A stretch of 63,584 nt of DNA, taken from an uncultured Christensenella sp. (GTDB taxonomy: Bacteria; Bacillota; Clostridia; Christensenellales; Borkfalkiaceae). Under the pieces are notes generated by a model that saw nothing but the letters and a program-made list of their open reading frames with translations, was not told where the DNA came from and made no database searches. Both the position numbers and the translations under genes were made by a program. The stretch is taken from NCBI GenBank assembly GCA_910577555.1, contig CAJTLF010000013.1, positions 1-63,584 on the forward strand, written 5' to 3'. Numbering within the stretch: position 1 is the stretch's first letter; every line of letters begins with the position of its first letter. Below, piece after piece: positions 17,085-24,498 of this stretch.

Positions 17085-18335
17085 ATGATTGATATTTCCC
17101 TTATAGCCCAAACCGACCCCGAAATCGCGCAGGCACTCGAAGCCGAGCTTTCCCGCCAGCAGAACAATATCGAGTTAATCGCCAGCGAAAACTTCGTATC
17201 TCCCGCGGTGCTTGCGGCGGCAGGCACTCACCTTACCAATAAATATGCGGAAGGTTATCCCGGTCACCGCTATTACGGCGGTTGCCGGTGCGTGGATATA
17301 GCGGAAGATTTGGCGCGCAACCGTTTAAAGGAAATTTTCGGCTGTGAATACTGCAACGTTCAGCCCCATTCGGGCGCAAGCGCAAACCTTGCCGTGCTTT
17401 TCGCCGCTTGTAACGTCGGCGATACGGTTATGGGCATGAATCTCGCCCACGGCGGACACCTTTCCCACGGCTCGCCCGTAAATATATCGGGCAAGTATTT
17501 CAATATCGTGCCTTACGGAGTAAAGGAAGGCAGTGAAGTCATCGACTACGACGAAATGGAGCGCATAGCAAAGGAGTGCAAACCCAGGGTAATAATCTCG
17601 GGCGCGAGCGCGTATTCAAGGATAATCGACTTCAAGCGTATCCGCGAAATATGCGATAAGGTCGGCGCGCTTATGTTCGTGGACATAGCCCATATAGCGG
17701 GGCTTGTCGCGGCGGGACTTCACCCGTCGCCCGTGCCTTACGCCGACTTCGTAACCACCACCACGCACAAAACCCTGCGCGGTCCGCGCGGCGGCGTGAT
17801 AATGTGCAAGGAAGAGTGGGGCAAGGCAATAGATAAAGCGGTGTTCCCCGGCGTTCAGGGCGGACCTTTAATGCACATAATCGCGGCAAAGGCGGTCGCG
17901 TTCAAGGAAGCGTTGAGTCCCGAGTTCAAGGCTTACCAGACCCAAATCGTAAAAAACGCCGCGGCAATGGCGGACGAGTTTAAACAGTCAGGCGTAAAAA
18001 TGGTAAGCGGCGGCACGGATAACCACCTTATTCTGTTAAATCTTACCGATAAGGGAATTACGGGCAAGGAGCTTGAAAAACTGCTCGACGAAATGCATAT
18101 AACTGTAAACAAAAACGCAATTCCGTTCGATACCCAAAAGCCTTTCGTAACTTCGGGCATAAGAATAGGCACTCCCGCAATCACTTCAAGGGGAATGAAG
18201 GAAGAGCAAGCCCGTATAATCGCCCGCCTTATCGCAAAAGTCATAGACGAGCGCGAGAATGCAAAGGAAAGCGTATTAAAGGAAGTTGCCGCACTCTGCG
18301 CCGCGTTCCCGCTCTACGACGGTTGCGTAAGGTAA
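17085..18335 (+). CDS. glyA: Serine hydroxymethyltransferase
   Basis: PLP enzyme interconverting serine and glycine while charging tetrahydrofolate. The PLP lysine lies in TTTTHKTLRGPRGG; NIELIASENFVS and NKYAEGYPGHRYYGGC are family signatures. The length of 416 residues is normal. It supplies the methylenetetrahydrofolate that TrmFO uses. Confidence 0.97.
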   Translation: MIDISLIAQTDPEIAQALEAELSRQQNNIELIASENFVSPAVLAAAGTHLTNKYAEGYPGHRYYGGCRCVDIAEDLARNRLKEIFGCEYCNVQPHSGASANLAVLFAACNVGDTVMGMNLAHGGHLSHGSPVNISGKYFNIVPYGVKEGSEVIDYDEMERIAKECKPRVIISGASAYSRIIDFKRIREICDKVGALMFVDIAHIAGLVAAGLHPSPVPYADFVTTTTHKTLRGPRGGVIMCKEEWGKAIDKAVFPGVQGGPLMHIIAAKAVAFKEALSPEFKAYQTQIVKNAAAMADEFKQSGVKMVSGGTDNHLILLNLTDKGITGKELEKLLDEMHITVNKNAIPFDTQKPFVTSGIRIGTPAITSRGMKEEQARIIARLIAKVIDERENAKESVLKEVAALCAAFPLYDGCVR

Positions 18336-18386
18336 TTTGTCTTGGCGTCGGCAAATGCCTTTAATTGTAAAATTCTTGTGAAAGTC

Positions 18387-18415
18387 TTGTTTTCGCCGAT
18401 ACGCCGTGTTATAAT
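18387..18415 (+). promoter_or_regulatory. Promoter of the degV gene
   Basis: TTGTTT (18387-18392), 17 bases, TATAAT preceded by GTGT. The leader of about 20 bases contains GGTG before the ATG. Confidence 0.75.
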
Positions 18416-18441
18416 ATCAGTAACATTATAGATGGTGTAAC

Positions 18442-19287
18442 ATGAAAATACAGATTACGGCAGATTCAACTTGTGATTTAAGCACTGAACTTATTCAAAA
18501 ATACGGCGTAAAAATACTGCCGCTCGCGGTAATTATGGGCGAAAATATTTACCGCGACGGAGTGGACGCAACCCCGCAGGATATCTTTAAATTCGTTGCC
18601 GAAACGGGCGTATTGCCCAAAACCAGCGCGCCGCCCGCGGAAGAATACGCGGAGTTTTTCGGCGAATGCTTAAAGTCTTGCGATGCGGTAATTCACTTCA
18701 ACATCTCGTCCAAAGCGTCGTCGTCCCACGAAAACGCCGTTAACGCCGCAAAATCTTTCAACGGTAAGGTGCTCGTGGTGGACAGTCTCGCGCTATCCAC
18801 CGGTCAGGGCTTGCTCGTTTTAAAGGCTTGCGACCTTGCCGCGGCAGGCAAACCCCCGCAGGAAATAGTTGAAATAATCAATAATTTGCGCGCAAAGGTA
18901 AATACATCGTTCGTTCCCGACGCTCTCGACTACCTTCACAAGGGCGGCAGATGCTCTCTCGCCGCGCTGATGGGTGCCAAAGTTTTAAAGCTCCACCCCA
19001 TGATAGATATGAAGAACGGACAGCTTTACGCCAAAAAGAAGTATATGGGCAATCTGGAACGCAGTTTAAAATCGTACGTAAACGACCTTGCGGAAACTTA
19101 TAAAAATTACGATAAAACCCGTTGCTTCATCACCCACTCCAACTGTGAAAGGGAAGTGGTGGAAAAAGTCCGCGCGCAGGTAGAAAATCTCTTCAGCTTC
19201 GACGAAATTTTAGAAACCACCGCGGGTTGCGTAGTAACTTCGCACTGCGGCAAAAACACGCTCGGCGTACTTTTTATCTGCGAATAA
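18442..19287 (+). CDS. DegV family fatty-acid-binding protein (FakB-like)
   Basis: DegV/FakB proteins bind a fatty acid and present it to the kinase FakA, which phosphorylates the carboxylate for phospholipid synthesis. The start IQITADSTCDLS and the fatty-acid pocket motif NISSKASSSHENA, with DSLALSTGQG, match the family; 281 residues is typical. It has its own promoter. The likely kinase partner is at 55721-57376 in this window; the pairing is inferred from the families. Confidence 0.92.
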   Translation: MKIQITADSTCDLSTELIQKYGVKILPLAVIMGENIYRDGVDATPQDIFKFVAETGVLPKTSAPPAEEYAEFFGECLKSCDAVIHFNISSKASSSHENAVNAAKSFNGKVLVVDSLALSTGQGLLVLKACDLAAAGKPPQEIVEIINNLRAKVNTSFVPDALDYLHKGGRCSLAALMGAKVLKLHPMIDMKNGQLYAKKKYMGNLERSLKSYVNDLAETYKNYDKTRCFITHSNCEREVVEKVRAQVENLFSFDEILETTAGCVVTSHCGKNTLGVLFICE

Positions 19288-19318
19288 TTAAATATTTATT
19301 CCCCGCGCCTTTTGCATA

Positions 19319-19440
19319 GTTACCATAGGGAATTTCAGGCAAGCCGCAGGTTATATGTAATTAGGTATGGCATAGAGCCATACCTTTTCTATTGTGTCTT
19401 AGGCGTGGACGAACGAGTCTGCTCGTAGCCAAGTGAGATA
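19319..19440 (+). repeat. Dispersed 3'-end element, copy B
   Basis: Blocks ccatagggaattt (19323-19335), a hairpin (19362-19384), cgtggacgaa and ctcgtagccaagtgagata match copy A at 1-130 in the same internal order, while the bases between them differ. As with copy A, it lies just downstream of a gene in the sense direction (here degV). The hairpin AGGTATGGC-ATAGA-GCCATACCT followed by TTTCT could terminate the degV transcript. Confidence 0.65.
19362..19390 (+). terminator. Terminator hairpin inside repeat copy B
   Basis: A perfect nine-base-pair stem (AGGTATGGC / GCCATACCT) with a five-base loop, followed by a short T-rich tract. Confidence 0.7.
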
Positions 19441-19476
19441 CAGATATGTTTTATATTTCCCGCAAAATTCCATCGG

Positions 19477-19505
19477 TTGCGCTACTTCATTTTTCTTGTT
19501 ATAAT
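19477..19505 (+). promoter_or_regulatory. Promoter of the acetyltransferase gene
   Basis: TTGCGC (19477-19482), 17 bases, TATAAT (19500-19505); the leader carries GGAGAA before the ATG at 19546. Confidence 0.75.
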
Positions 19506-19545
19506 GATTGTAAGATAAACAGTAATTTAGCGGAGAACTTTTAAA

Positions 19546-20076
19546 ATGCTAATAGAGAAACCACTTGTTTCTTCAAGAATAACTGTAAGGAATTATCAAA
19601 AGTCAGACCTGCCGTATCTTACCGCAATGTGGTTTGATAAGGAAAACGGCAAATATATGAGCGACCCGACGGTGGAATATGTTGATAGTGATTTTCAAAA
19701 AGCGCTTGACAGTCTTGAAGATAGCCCAAACGGATATTATTTGACAGTTGTTTTAAACAGTTCTGATGAGATAATAGGTTCTGCTTGCATTTTCCCTGAC
19801 GAAAAAAAGGAAATATTTGATATAGGATATTGTGTTCATAAGAGCTATTGGGGGAAAAGATTTGGTTCTGAACTATTGGCTTTAATCGTTACTTTTATAC
19901 GCAATAATGGCGGCATTGAGATAACTGCGGAGGTTGCGCAAGATAATATTGCATCTAATAGATTGCTTGCAAATAACGGCTTTAAGATAAAAAAGAAATC
20001 GCAATTCAAAAAATATAAGATGAATATTAGTTTTGATAGTTACGTCTATACTTTCAGTTGCGCTAATCAAACTTGA
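19546..20076 (+). CDS. GNAT acetyltransferase, RimJ/RimL-like
   Basis: The 176 residues show the GNAT fold in RimJ/RimL style: strand 1 ISSRITVRNYQKSD region, central GSACIFPDEKK, and the acetyl-CoA loop YWGKRFGSELLALIV, then NIASNRLLANNGF. Such enzymes acetylate protein N-termini or small amines; the substrate here is unknown. The gene is visibly more AT-rich and uses more TTA, AGT and TAT codons than the surrounding genes, suggesting acquisition. It is monocistronic, with its own promoter and terminator. Confidence 0.85.
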   Translation: MLIEKPLVSSRITVRNYQKSDLPYLTAMWFDKENGKYMSDPTVEYVDSDFQKALDSLEDSPNGYYLTVVLNSSDEIIGSACIFPDEKKEIFDIGYCVHKSYWGKRFGSELLALIVTFIRNNGGIEITAEVAQDNIASNRLLANNGFKIKKKSQFKKYKMNISFDSYVYTFSCANQT

Positions 20077-20115
20077 ATTAAACTTATCGTTCGAGAGCTT
20101 TTTATAATCGTGTGT

Positions 20116-20160
20116 GGTCCCTACGGAAAGTACGCTTTCCCGTGCGGGGATTTTATTTTA
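20116..20160 (+). terminator. Terminator of the acetyltransferase gene
   Basis: GTCCCTACGGAAAG and CTTTCCCGTGCGGGGAT form a bulged hairpin around TACG, followed by TTTTATTTTA. It separates the acetyltransferase from the TIR gene. Confidence 0.7.
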
Positions 20161-20179
20161 TCAATTTTTAAAAAAGCTC

Positions 20180-20208
20180 TTGAATTGTCGCGCGATTTTT
20201 GTTATAAT
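20180..20208 (+). promoter_or_regulatory. Promoter of the TIR-methyltransferase gene, start on the ATG
   Basis: TTGAAT (20180-20185), 17 bases, TATAAT (20203-20208). Seven bases after the -10 box is 20215, the A of the initiating ATG, so the transcript is predicted to be leaderless. No ribosome-binding site is present. Confidence 0.75.
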
Positions 20209-20214
20209 TTGTCT

Positions 20215-21537
20215 ATGTACGACGTTTTTATAAGCTACAGGCGTGAAGGCGGCTTTGCCGTCGCCAGACTGTTATACGAGCATTTCAAATCGGTAGGGTT
20301 AAATCCGTTCTTCGATTTGGAAGAGCTGCGTTCGGGACAATTCAATAAAAAACTCTACGCATCAATCGACGAAAGTGAAAATTTCATTCTCGTCCTGCCG
20401 CCCGATTCTCTCGACAGATGCGTAAGCGAAGACGATTGGCTGCGGCTTGAAATAGAGCACGCCATGTTAAAAAACAAAAATATAATTCCGCTTATGTTCA
20501 AGGAATTCAAATGGCCTGCGGAATTGCCCCCGAGCATTCAGGAGCTGCGGCACTATAACGGCGTCGTCATAAGTAACGAGTACTTCGACGCATCCATCGC
20601 AAAACTGCTTACGATGATGAAAGGGGTTAGTATTGAAAACGGCACGGTCAAGCGTACGGAGAGCAAGGTCGAGCGCGTGGAAAATCCTTATTTCGTTTTC
20701 GACGACAAAAAAGAAAAACGCCGCCTTGCCATTCAGCGCAATCTCGTAAAGGATTTCGATAACGTAGCCTATAAAAAAGTGCTTGAAAAGTACGACGGGC
20801 TTACGGTATTGGATTTAGGCTCGAATATAGGCGACTTTATAATGGACAGGCTGGGCTTCAGCGATAAAGTCAAAAAAATAGTCGGGCTGGAGTACGACGG
20901 AACGACGGTAGACGCCGCAAACGAAAAATACGGCGGCGAACGGGTAAAATTTTACAAGTGCAACGTGGAAGCGGAAGATTTTGCGGAAACGCTCGAAGAA
21001 ATTATGCAGGACGCGGGCGTTGAAAGCTTCGACGTAATAAACGCAAGCATGTTGCTTCTGCACTTAAAATCACCCTTCCGCGTATTAAAGGCGGTGCGCC
21101 GCGCACTTTCGCCCGACGGCACTATAATTATAAAGGACATAGACGACGGCTTTAACGTAGCCTATCCCGACGAAGACGGCAGCTTTGCAAGGGTAATAGA
21201 CATCTGCCGCAAGAACGAAACGGCGGGTTACCGCCACAGCGGCAGACAGATTTTTACTCTTTTAAGCCGCGCGGGCTACGCAAATATCAAGCTGGAGAAC
21301 TTGGGGCTGTCCACGATAGGGCTGGATTACGACGCGCGCTCGGCGTTTTTCGATACTTACTTTTCGTTCATCATCGACGATTTAAAGGTAATGCTTGAAA
21401 GATACCCGCAGGATAAGCGCATAAAGGACGATTACGAGTGGTATAAAAAAAGCTACGAAGATTTGGAAGAAAAATTTCAGGACGCAGACTTTTTCTTCAC
21501 TCTCGGCTTCGTCTTATATACGGCAACCAAGCGTTAA
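20215..21537 (+). CDS. TIR domain fused to a class I methyltransferase
   Basis: Residues 1-135 form a bacterial TIR domain: MYDVFISYRREGG, FFDLEELRSG, and DDWLRLEIEHA with the candidate NADase glutamate at about residue 79. After a charged linker (140-175), residues 190-340 form a SAM-dependent methyltransferase: motif I TVLDLGSNIGDF (197-208), an acidic second strand (VGLEYD), a motif IV-like region (FDVINASMLLLHL) and LSPDGTIIIKDIDDG. The C-terminal 100 residues are helical and charged. The start is ATG 20215: the upstream in-frame ATG-like codons lie in the preceding terminator. TIR domains serve in NAD+ cleavage and defence; the methyltransferase target is unknown. It is monocistronic. 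Confidence 0.9.
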   Translation: MYDVFISYRREGGFAVARLLYEHFKSVGLNPFFDLEELRSGQFNKKLYASIDESENFILVLPPDSLDRCVSEDDWLRLEIEHAMLKNKNIIPLMFKEFKWPAELPPSIQELRHYNGVVISNEYFDASIAKLLTMMKGVSIENGTVKRTESKVERVENPYFVFDDKKEKRRLAIQRNLVKDFDNVAYKKVLEKYDGLTVLDLGSNIGDFIMDRLGFSDKVKKIVGLEYDGTTVDAANEKYGGERVKFYKCNVEAEDFAETLEEIMQDAGVESFDVINASMLLLHLKSPFRVLKAVRRALSPDGTIIIKDIDDGFNVAYPDEDGSFARVIDICRKNETAGYRHSGRQIFTLLSRAGYANIKLENLGLSTIGLDYDARSAFFDTYFSFIIDDLKVMLERYPQDKRIKDDYEWYKKSYEDLEEKFQDADFFFTLGFVLYTATKR

Positions 21538-21560
21538 TTCTTAATCAATTCCAAATAAAG

Positions 21561-21592
21561 AACGCTTGCCGTAAGACAAGCGTTTTCCGTTA
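21561..21592. terminator. Bidirectional terminator between the TIR gene and the histidine kinase
   Basis: AACGCTTG and CAAGCGTT form an eight-base-pair stem with an eight-base loop; T-rich tails follow on both strands, serving the convergent genes. Confidence 0.75.
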
Positions 21593-22939
21593 TTATTCCG
21601 CTTTTTTGGGTATGGGTACGGTTATATTTAAAAAGAACATATCGTCTTCGGTGTAAAACGACAGCTCTCCGCCGTAGCTTTTCGCAATATATCTCATACT
21701 CTTAATTCCGTAGCCGTGGTGTATTTTATCCGGCTTGTCCGTCTGCATCTGGCCGTTATTCAGCTCTTTAACTCCGCAGTAGTAGTTGGTCGTCTCAATT
21801 AAAACGTCGTTTCCGTCCTTGCGCACGCTAAAGGTTATAACCTTCTTTTCGTCGTCGTCCAGCTTATTCACTGCTTCGATAGCGTTTTCCAATGCGTTGG
21901 ACGAAAGAGCGTAAAGGTCTGCGGATGAAATAAAATCAAGCCTTTTCCCGTCGGCAATGCAGCTTAAATTAATGCCGTTGTTTTCGCAGTACAGCCGTTT
22001 CTGGTATAGAACGGTATCGAGTATTTCGTTTCCCGTCTTTAAATTTGAATCGTAAATTTTAATCGCGTCGGATAATGCGTTTATCTCCGCGTCCGTCAGC
22101 TTACCTTGAAAAGCGGTAAGCTGTCTTTTTACGTCGTGGCACTTCATATTAATTAAATCCACGTTATCCTTCATCTCGGCGTATCTCTTTTTATCCTGCC
22201 GCAAAAGCTCGTCCGTTATTTTCAGCTCGGCGGAAATTCTGTCGTTTCTCAAAAAACCCGCCCGCACCGCAAGTATAAAGAAATAAATTATGGTAAAAAG
22301 CAGCTTGCAGCAAATCGCAAGATTAAAATCCGCGGCTTGATAGTCGTGTACCAGCGCATACAGCGGACAGTTAAGCAAAAAAGTTATAATTATAAGTATT
22401 ATCGCGCTTCTTACGTTTGAAGCGTCGTCCGTAAGTTTGTCGTTTTTTCGTATAACGAACCACACCGCGGCAAGTATAATAAAATGTATCGCAAAATTTA
22501 TCGCCCAATCCCGCGCGTCGTTGGGTTTGTCGAAGAACGAAATCGTTTCAAGGTCGTTTTTACCGCAAAGATTAAGCATCAGCGCGAAAAGGTTTCCCGA
22601 AAATCCCTTCGTAGCTATAACGCCCGTCCAGCAAAAGCAAATTTCCGCAAAATTTTCCTTGTAGACGAAAAACAATAACGCGAAAATATATATCACGATA
22701 ATGCTCGAGCATATAATTTTCATCGTCACTCCGCTTATTTCCGTCCTTAGTATTCCAAGCGGTATGCAAAGTATAATCCCCGTAACAAACCCGAAAATAA
22801 GCCTGAGCTGCCACAGCTGCCGTTTACGGTTTCGTATGGAAAGTACTACGGCGTAGACGAAATACGTCAAAAATTCCTTCAAGAATACAACGAAATACAC
22901 CGAGTATTGCCCGAAAATTTTCATCACAGGCTCAAACAT
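21593..22939 (-). CDS. GHKL sensor histidine kinase (AgrC/LytS-type)
   Basis: The 448 residues begin with six or seven membrane helices (residues 10-230), followed by a coiled linker, a phosphoacceptor motif (NMKCHDVKRQL, His268), the N box (SSNALENAIEA) and a G box (GYGIKSMRYIAKSYGG). This is the architecture of AgrC-like kinases that sense peptides or other ligands at the membrane. No agrB or agrD precursor gene is nearby. It overlaps the response regulator stop by eight bases, so the pair is co-translated. Confidence 0.92.
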   Translation of the reverse strand: MFEPVMKIFGQYSVYFVVFLKEFLTYFVYAVVLSIRNRKRQLWQLRLIFGFVTGIILCIPLGILRTEISGVTMKIICSSIIVIYIFALLFFVYKENFAEICFCWTGVIATKGFSGNLFALMLNLCGKNDLETISFFDKPNDARDWAINFAIHFIILAAVWFVIRKNDKLTDDASNVRSAIILIIITFLLNCPLYALVHDYQAADFNLAICCKLLFTIIYFFILAVRAGFLRNDRISAELKITDELLRQDKKRYAEMKDNVDLINMKCHDVKRQLTAFQGKLTDAEINALSDAIKIYDSNLKTGNEILDTVLYQKRLYCENNGINLSCIADGKRLDFISSADLYALSSNALENAIEAVNKLDDDEKKVITFSVRKDGNDVLIETTNYYCGVKELNNGQMQTDKPDKIHHGYGIKSMRYIAKSYGGELSFYTEDDMFFLNITVPIPKKAE

Positions 22940-23639
22940 TGCCGTTCACCGCGTAGTTTTTTACCGCCGCAAGCAACGCTTTCTTTCTCGGCTGGCTTAT
23001 TTGCAGCTCCGCGTCGCCAACCTTTACGGAATATCCCGTTATCTCTTTTACGAATTTAAGATTGACAAGGTAACAGCTGTTGCATTTGCAAAACCCGAAC
23101 GCCTTTAACTCTCTTTCGACTGCGGAAAGTGAGGAGTACTTCTGAAAATCCCCGTCGCTCGTGTGAAAAATAACGTTGTGTCCCGACGTTTCGCAGTAAA
23201 TCACGTCGGAAAGTGCCACCCGCCGCATTCCGTTTTTGGACGGGAGAATAACTGTCTTTATGGATGGCGGCGGCAGCCTTTTCAGCGCGCGGGTAAATTT
23301 AAGGGCAAAGTCGTAGTAGCTTACGGGCTTTACTATGTAATCCGTAGCGTCCACCGAATATCCTTCCACGGCGTACTGTGTCAGACTCGTCACGAAAACC
23401 AACACCGCGTTCGGGTCTGCTTCCCGCAGCTTGTGCGCCGCTGTCATTCCGTCCATATACTTCATTCTGATATCCATAAACACTACGTCGTAAACGGGCG
23501 CGTAATTTTCAAGAAAGCTGATTGCGTTCGTAAATTCGATTACTTCGAAAGTCAGATTTTTCTGTTCTTCGTAACGCGACAAATATTCCTTCAATACTTC
23601 TCTGTATTCGCGCTCGTCCTCAACCACGGCAATTTTCAT
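22932..23639 (-). CDS. LytTR-family response regulator
   Basis: Residues 1-120 form a receiver domain (VVEDE at the start, VFMDIRMKYMDG with phosphoacceptor Asp56, KPVSYYDF with the conserved Lys), and residues 135-235 a LytTR DNA-binding domain (DVIYCETSGHNVIFHTSDG). It heads the operon with its kinase partner. LytTR regulators usually bind paired direct repeats upstream of a few membrane or secreted-protein genes; the divergently transcribed lipoprotein and GH3 genes are natural candidates. Confidence 0.93.
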   Translation of the reverse strand: MKIAVVEDEREYREVLKEYLSRYEEQKNLTFEVIEFTNAISFLENYAPVYDVVFMDIRMKYMDGMTAAHKLREADPNAVLVFVTSLTQYAVEGYSVDATDYIVKPVSYYDFALKFTRALKRLPPPSIKTVILPSKNGMRRVALSDVIYCETSGHNVIFHTSDGDFQKYSSLSAVERELKAFGFCKCNSCYLVNLKFVKEITGYSVKVGDAELQISQPRKKALLAAVKNYAVNGNV

Positions 23640-23668
23640 CTTTTATCCCCAAGCGTTTCTTAATATAT

Positions 23669-23697
23669 ATTTTAAATTTAATTTGCCTGATTGTCAA
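23669..23697 (-). promoter_or_regulatory. Promoter of the two-component operon
   Basis: Minus strand: TTGACA (23697-23692), 17 bases, TAAAAT (23674-23669). GGGGAT precedes the ATG at 23639. Confidence 0.75.
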
Positions 23698-23838
23698 TAT
23701 CTAATTTTTACCTTATATTTTAGATTTTGCCGCTAAACCGCGAAATTTTGAAGAACCCGTTGAGTTTGTTCAATTTTTAGTATATTCTTTCACTGCAACG
23801 CCCTGCAAAGGGAAAAAAATTTCAAAGGAGTATTAAAA

Positions 23839-24483
23839 ATGAACAAATTCACAAAAAAACTTATCGTAGCTGCCGTAACCGTGGTTTCCGCGGTGGTAAT
23901 GGCAATATCGTTTGCCGCGTGCGGCGAAGGAAATTCCGCCGCTAAACTTAAGGGCGTATACACCGTAAATCCAGGCTCCGCCGGTGCAATATCCTATAAG
24001 ACTGCGCCAATGAAACTAATAGAAGTAAATTCCCAGACTATAAAGATTGACGACGTCGGCGCGTATTCCTTCGAAGTAAGCACGGATATCGTTACGGGAC
24101 TCGAAGCTGTTACGGGTACGGGCGAAGTTATCAACCGCGGCAATACCGTAGTAACTTATTACGGCACGTACACTGCCGAAGAAGATTCGGGTCTTATCGT
24201 ATTGACTCTTGCAAAACCCACCCGCATAACCTTTACCAATACCGACGAGCTTTTAACGGGCGGTTTCGCTTCAGGTTATTTCGATACGGCTGATTGGAAA
24301 GACGAAAATACCGAAGCGTTAAAGACGTGGTCCGAGTCCTGGCTTAAACAAGACGCCACCGCCGAAAACATGCTCGATAAATTTGCTTTTGAAGAGAAGA
24401 CCGTAATCGTTAGCGCAGAAGGTCAGTTCGACTACGTTCGCGTAAGCTATCACAACGTAATTTTGAGCGCAATGGGCTTTTAA
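23839..24483 (+). CDS. Hypothetical lipoprotein, 214 aa
   Basis: The N-terminus is a lipoprotein signal: MNKFTKK, a hydrophobic stretch and the lipobox FAAC at about residues 25-28. The rest is rich in beta-forming residues and Thr/Val and matches no family I recognise. A strong AAAGGAG site precedes the ATG. It starts 16 bases before the GH3 gene and probably shares its transcript. It lies divergent from the LytTR pair across a 199-base region, so control by that pair is plausible but unproven. Function unknown. Confidence 0.8.
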   Translation: MNKFTKKLIVAAVTVVSAVVMAISFAACGEGNSAAKLKGVYTVNPGSAGAISYKTAPMKLIEVNSQTIKIDDVGAYSFEVSTDIVTGLEAVTGTGEVINRGNTVVTYYGTYTAEEDSGLIVLTLAKPTRITFTNTDELLTGGFASGYFDTADWKDENTEALKTWSESWLKQDATAENMLDKFAFEEKTVIVSAEGQFDYVRVSYHNVILSAMGF

Positions 24484-24498
24484 TATGGGAGGGCTTAA

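Noticed and set aside
21593..23639. Complete agr quorum-sensing locus
   Set aside because: The kinase is AgrC-like, but no AgrB-type peptidase or AgrD-type precursor is visible on either strand nearby.
23700..23838. LytTR binding pair upstream of the lipoprotein gene
   Set aside because: One partial match (around cccgttgag, about 23757) was seen but no convincing second half-site at the right distance.
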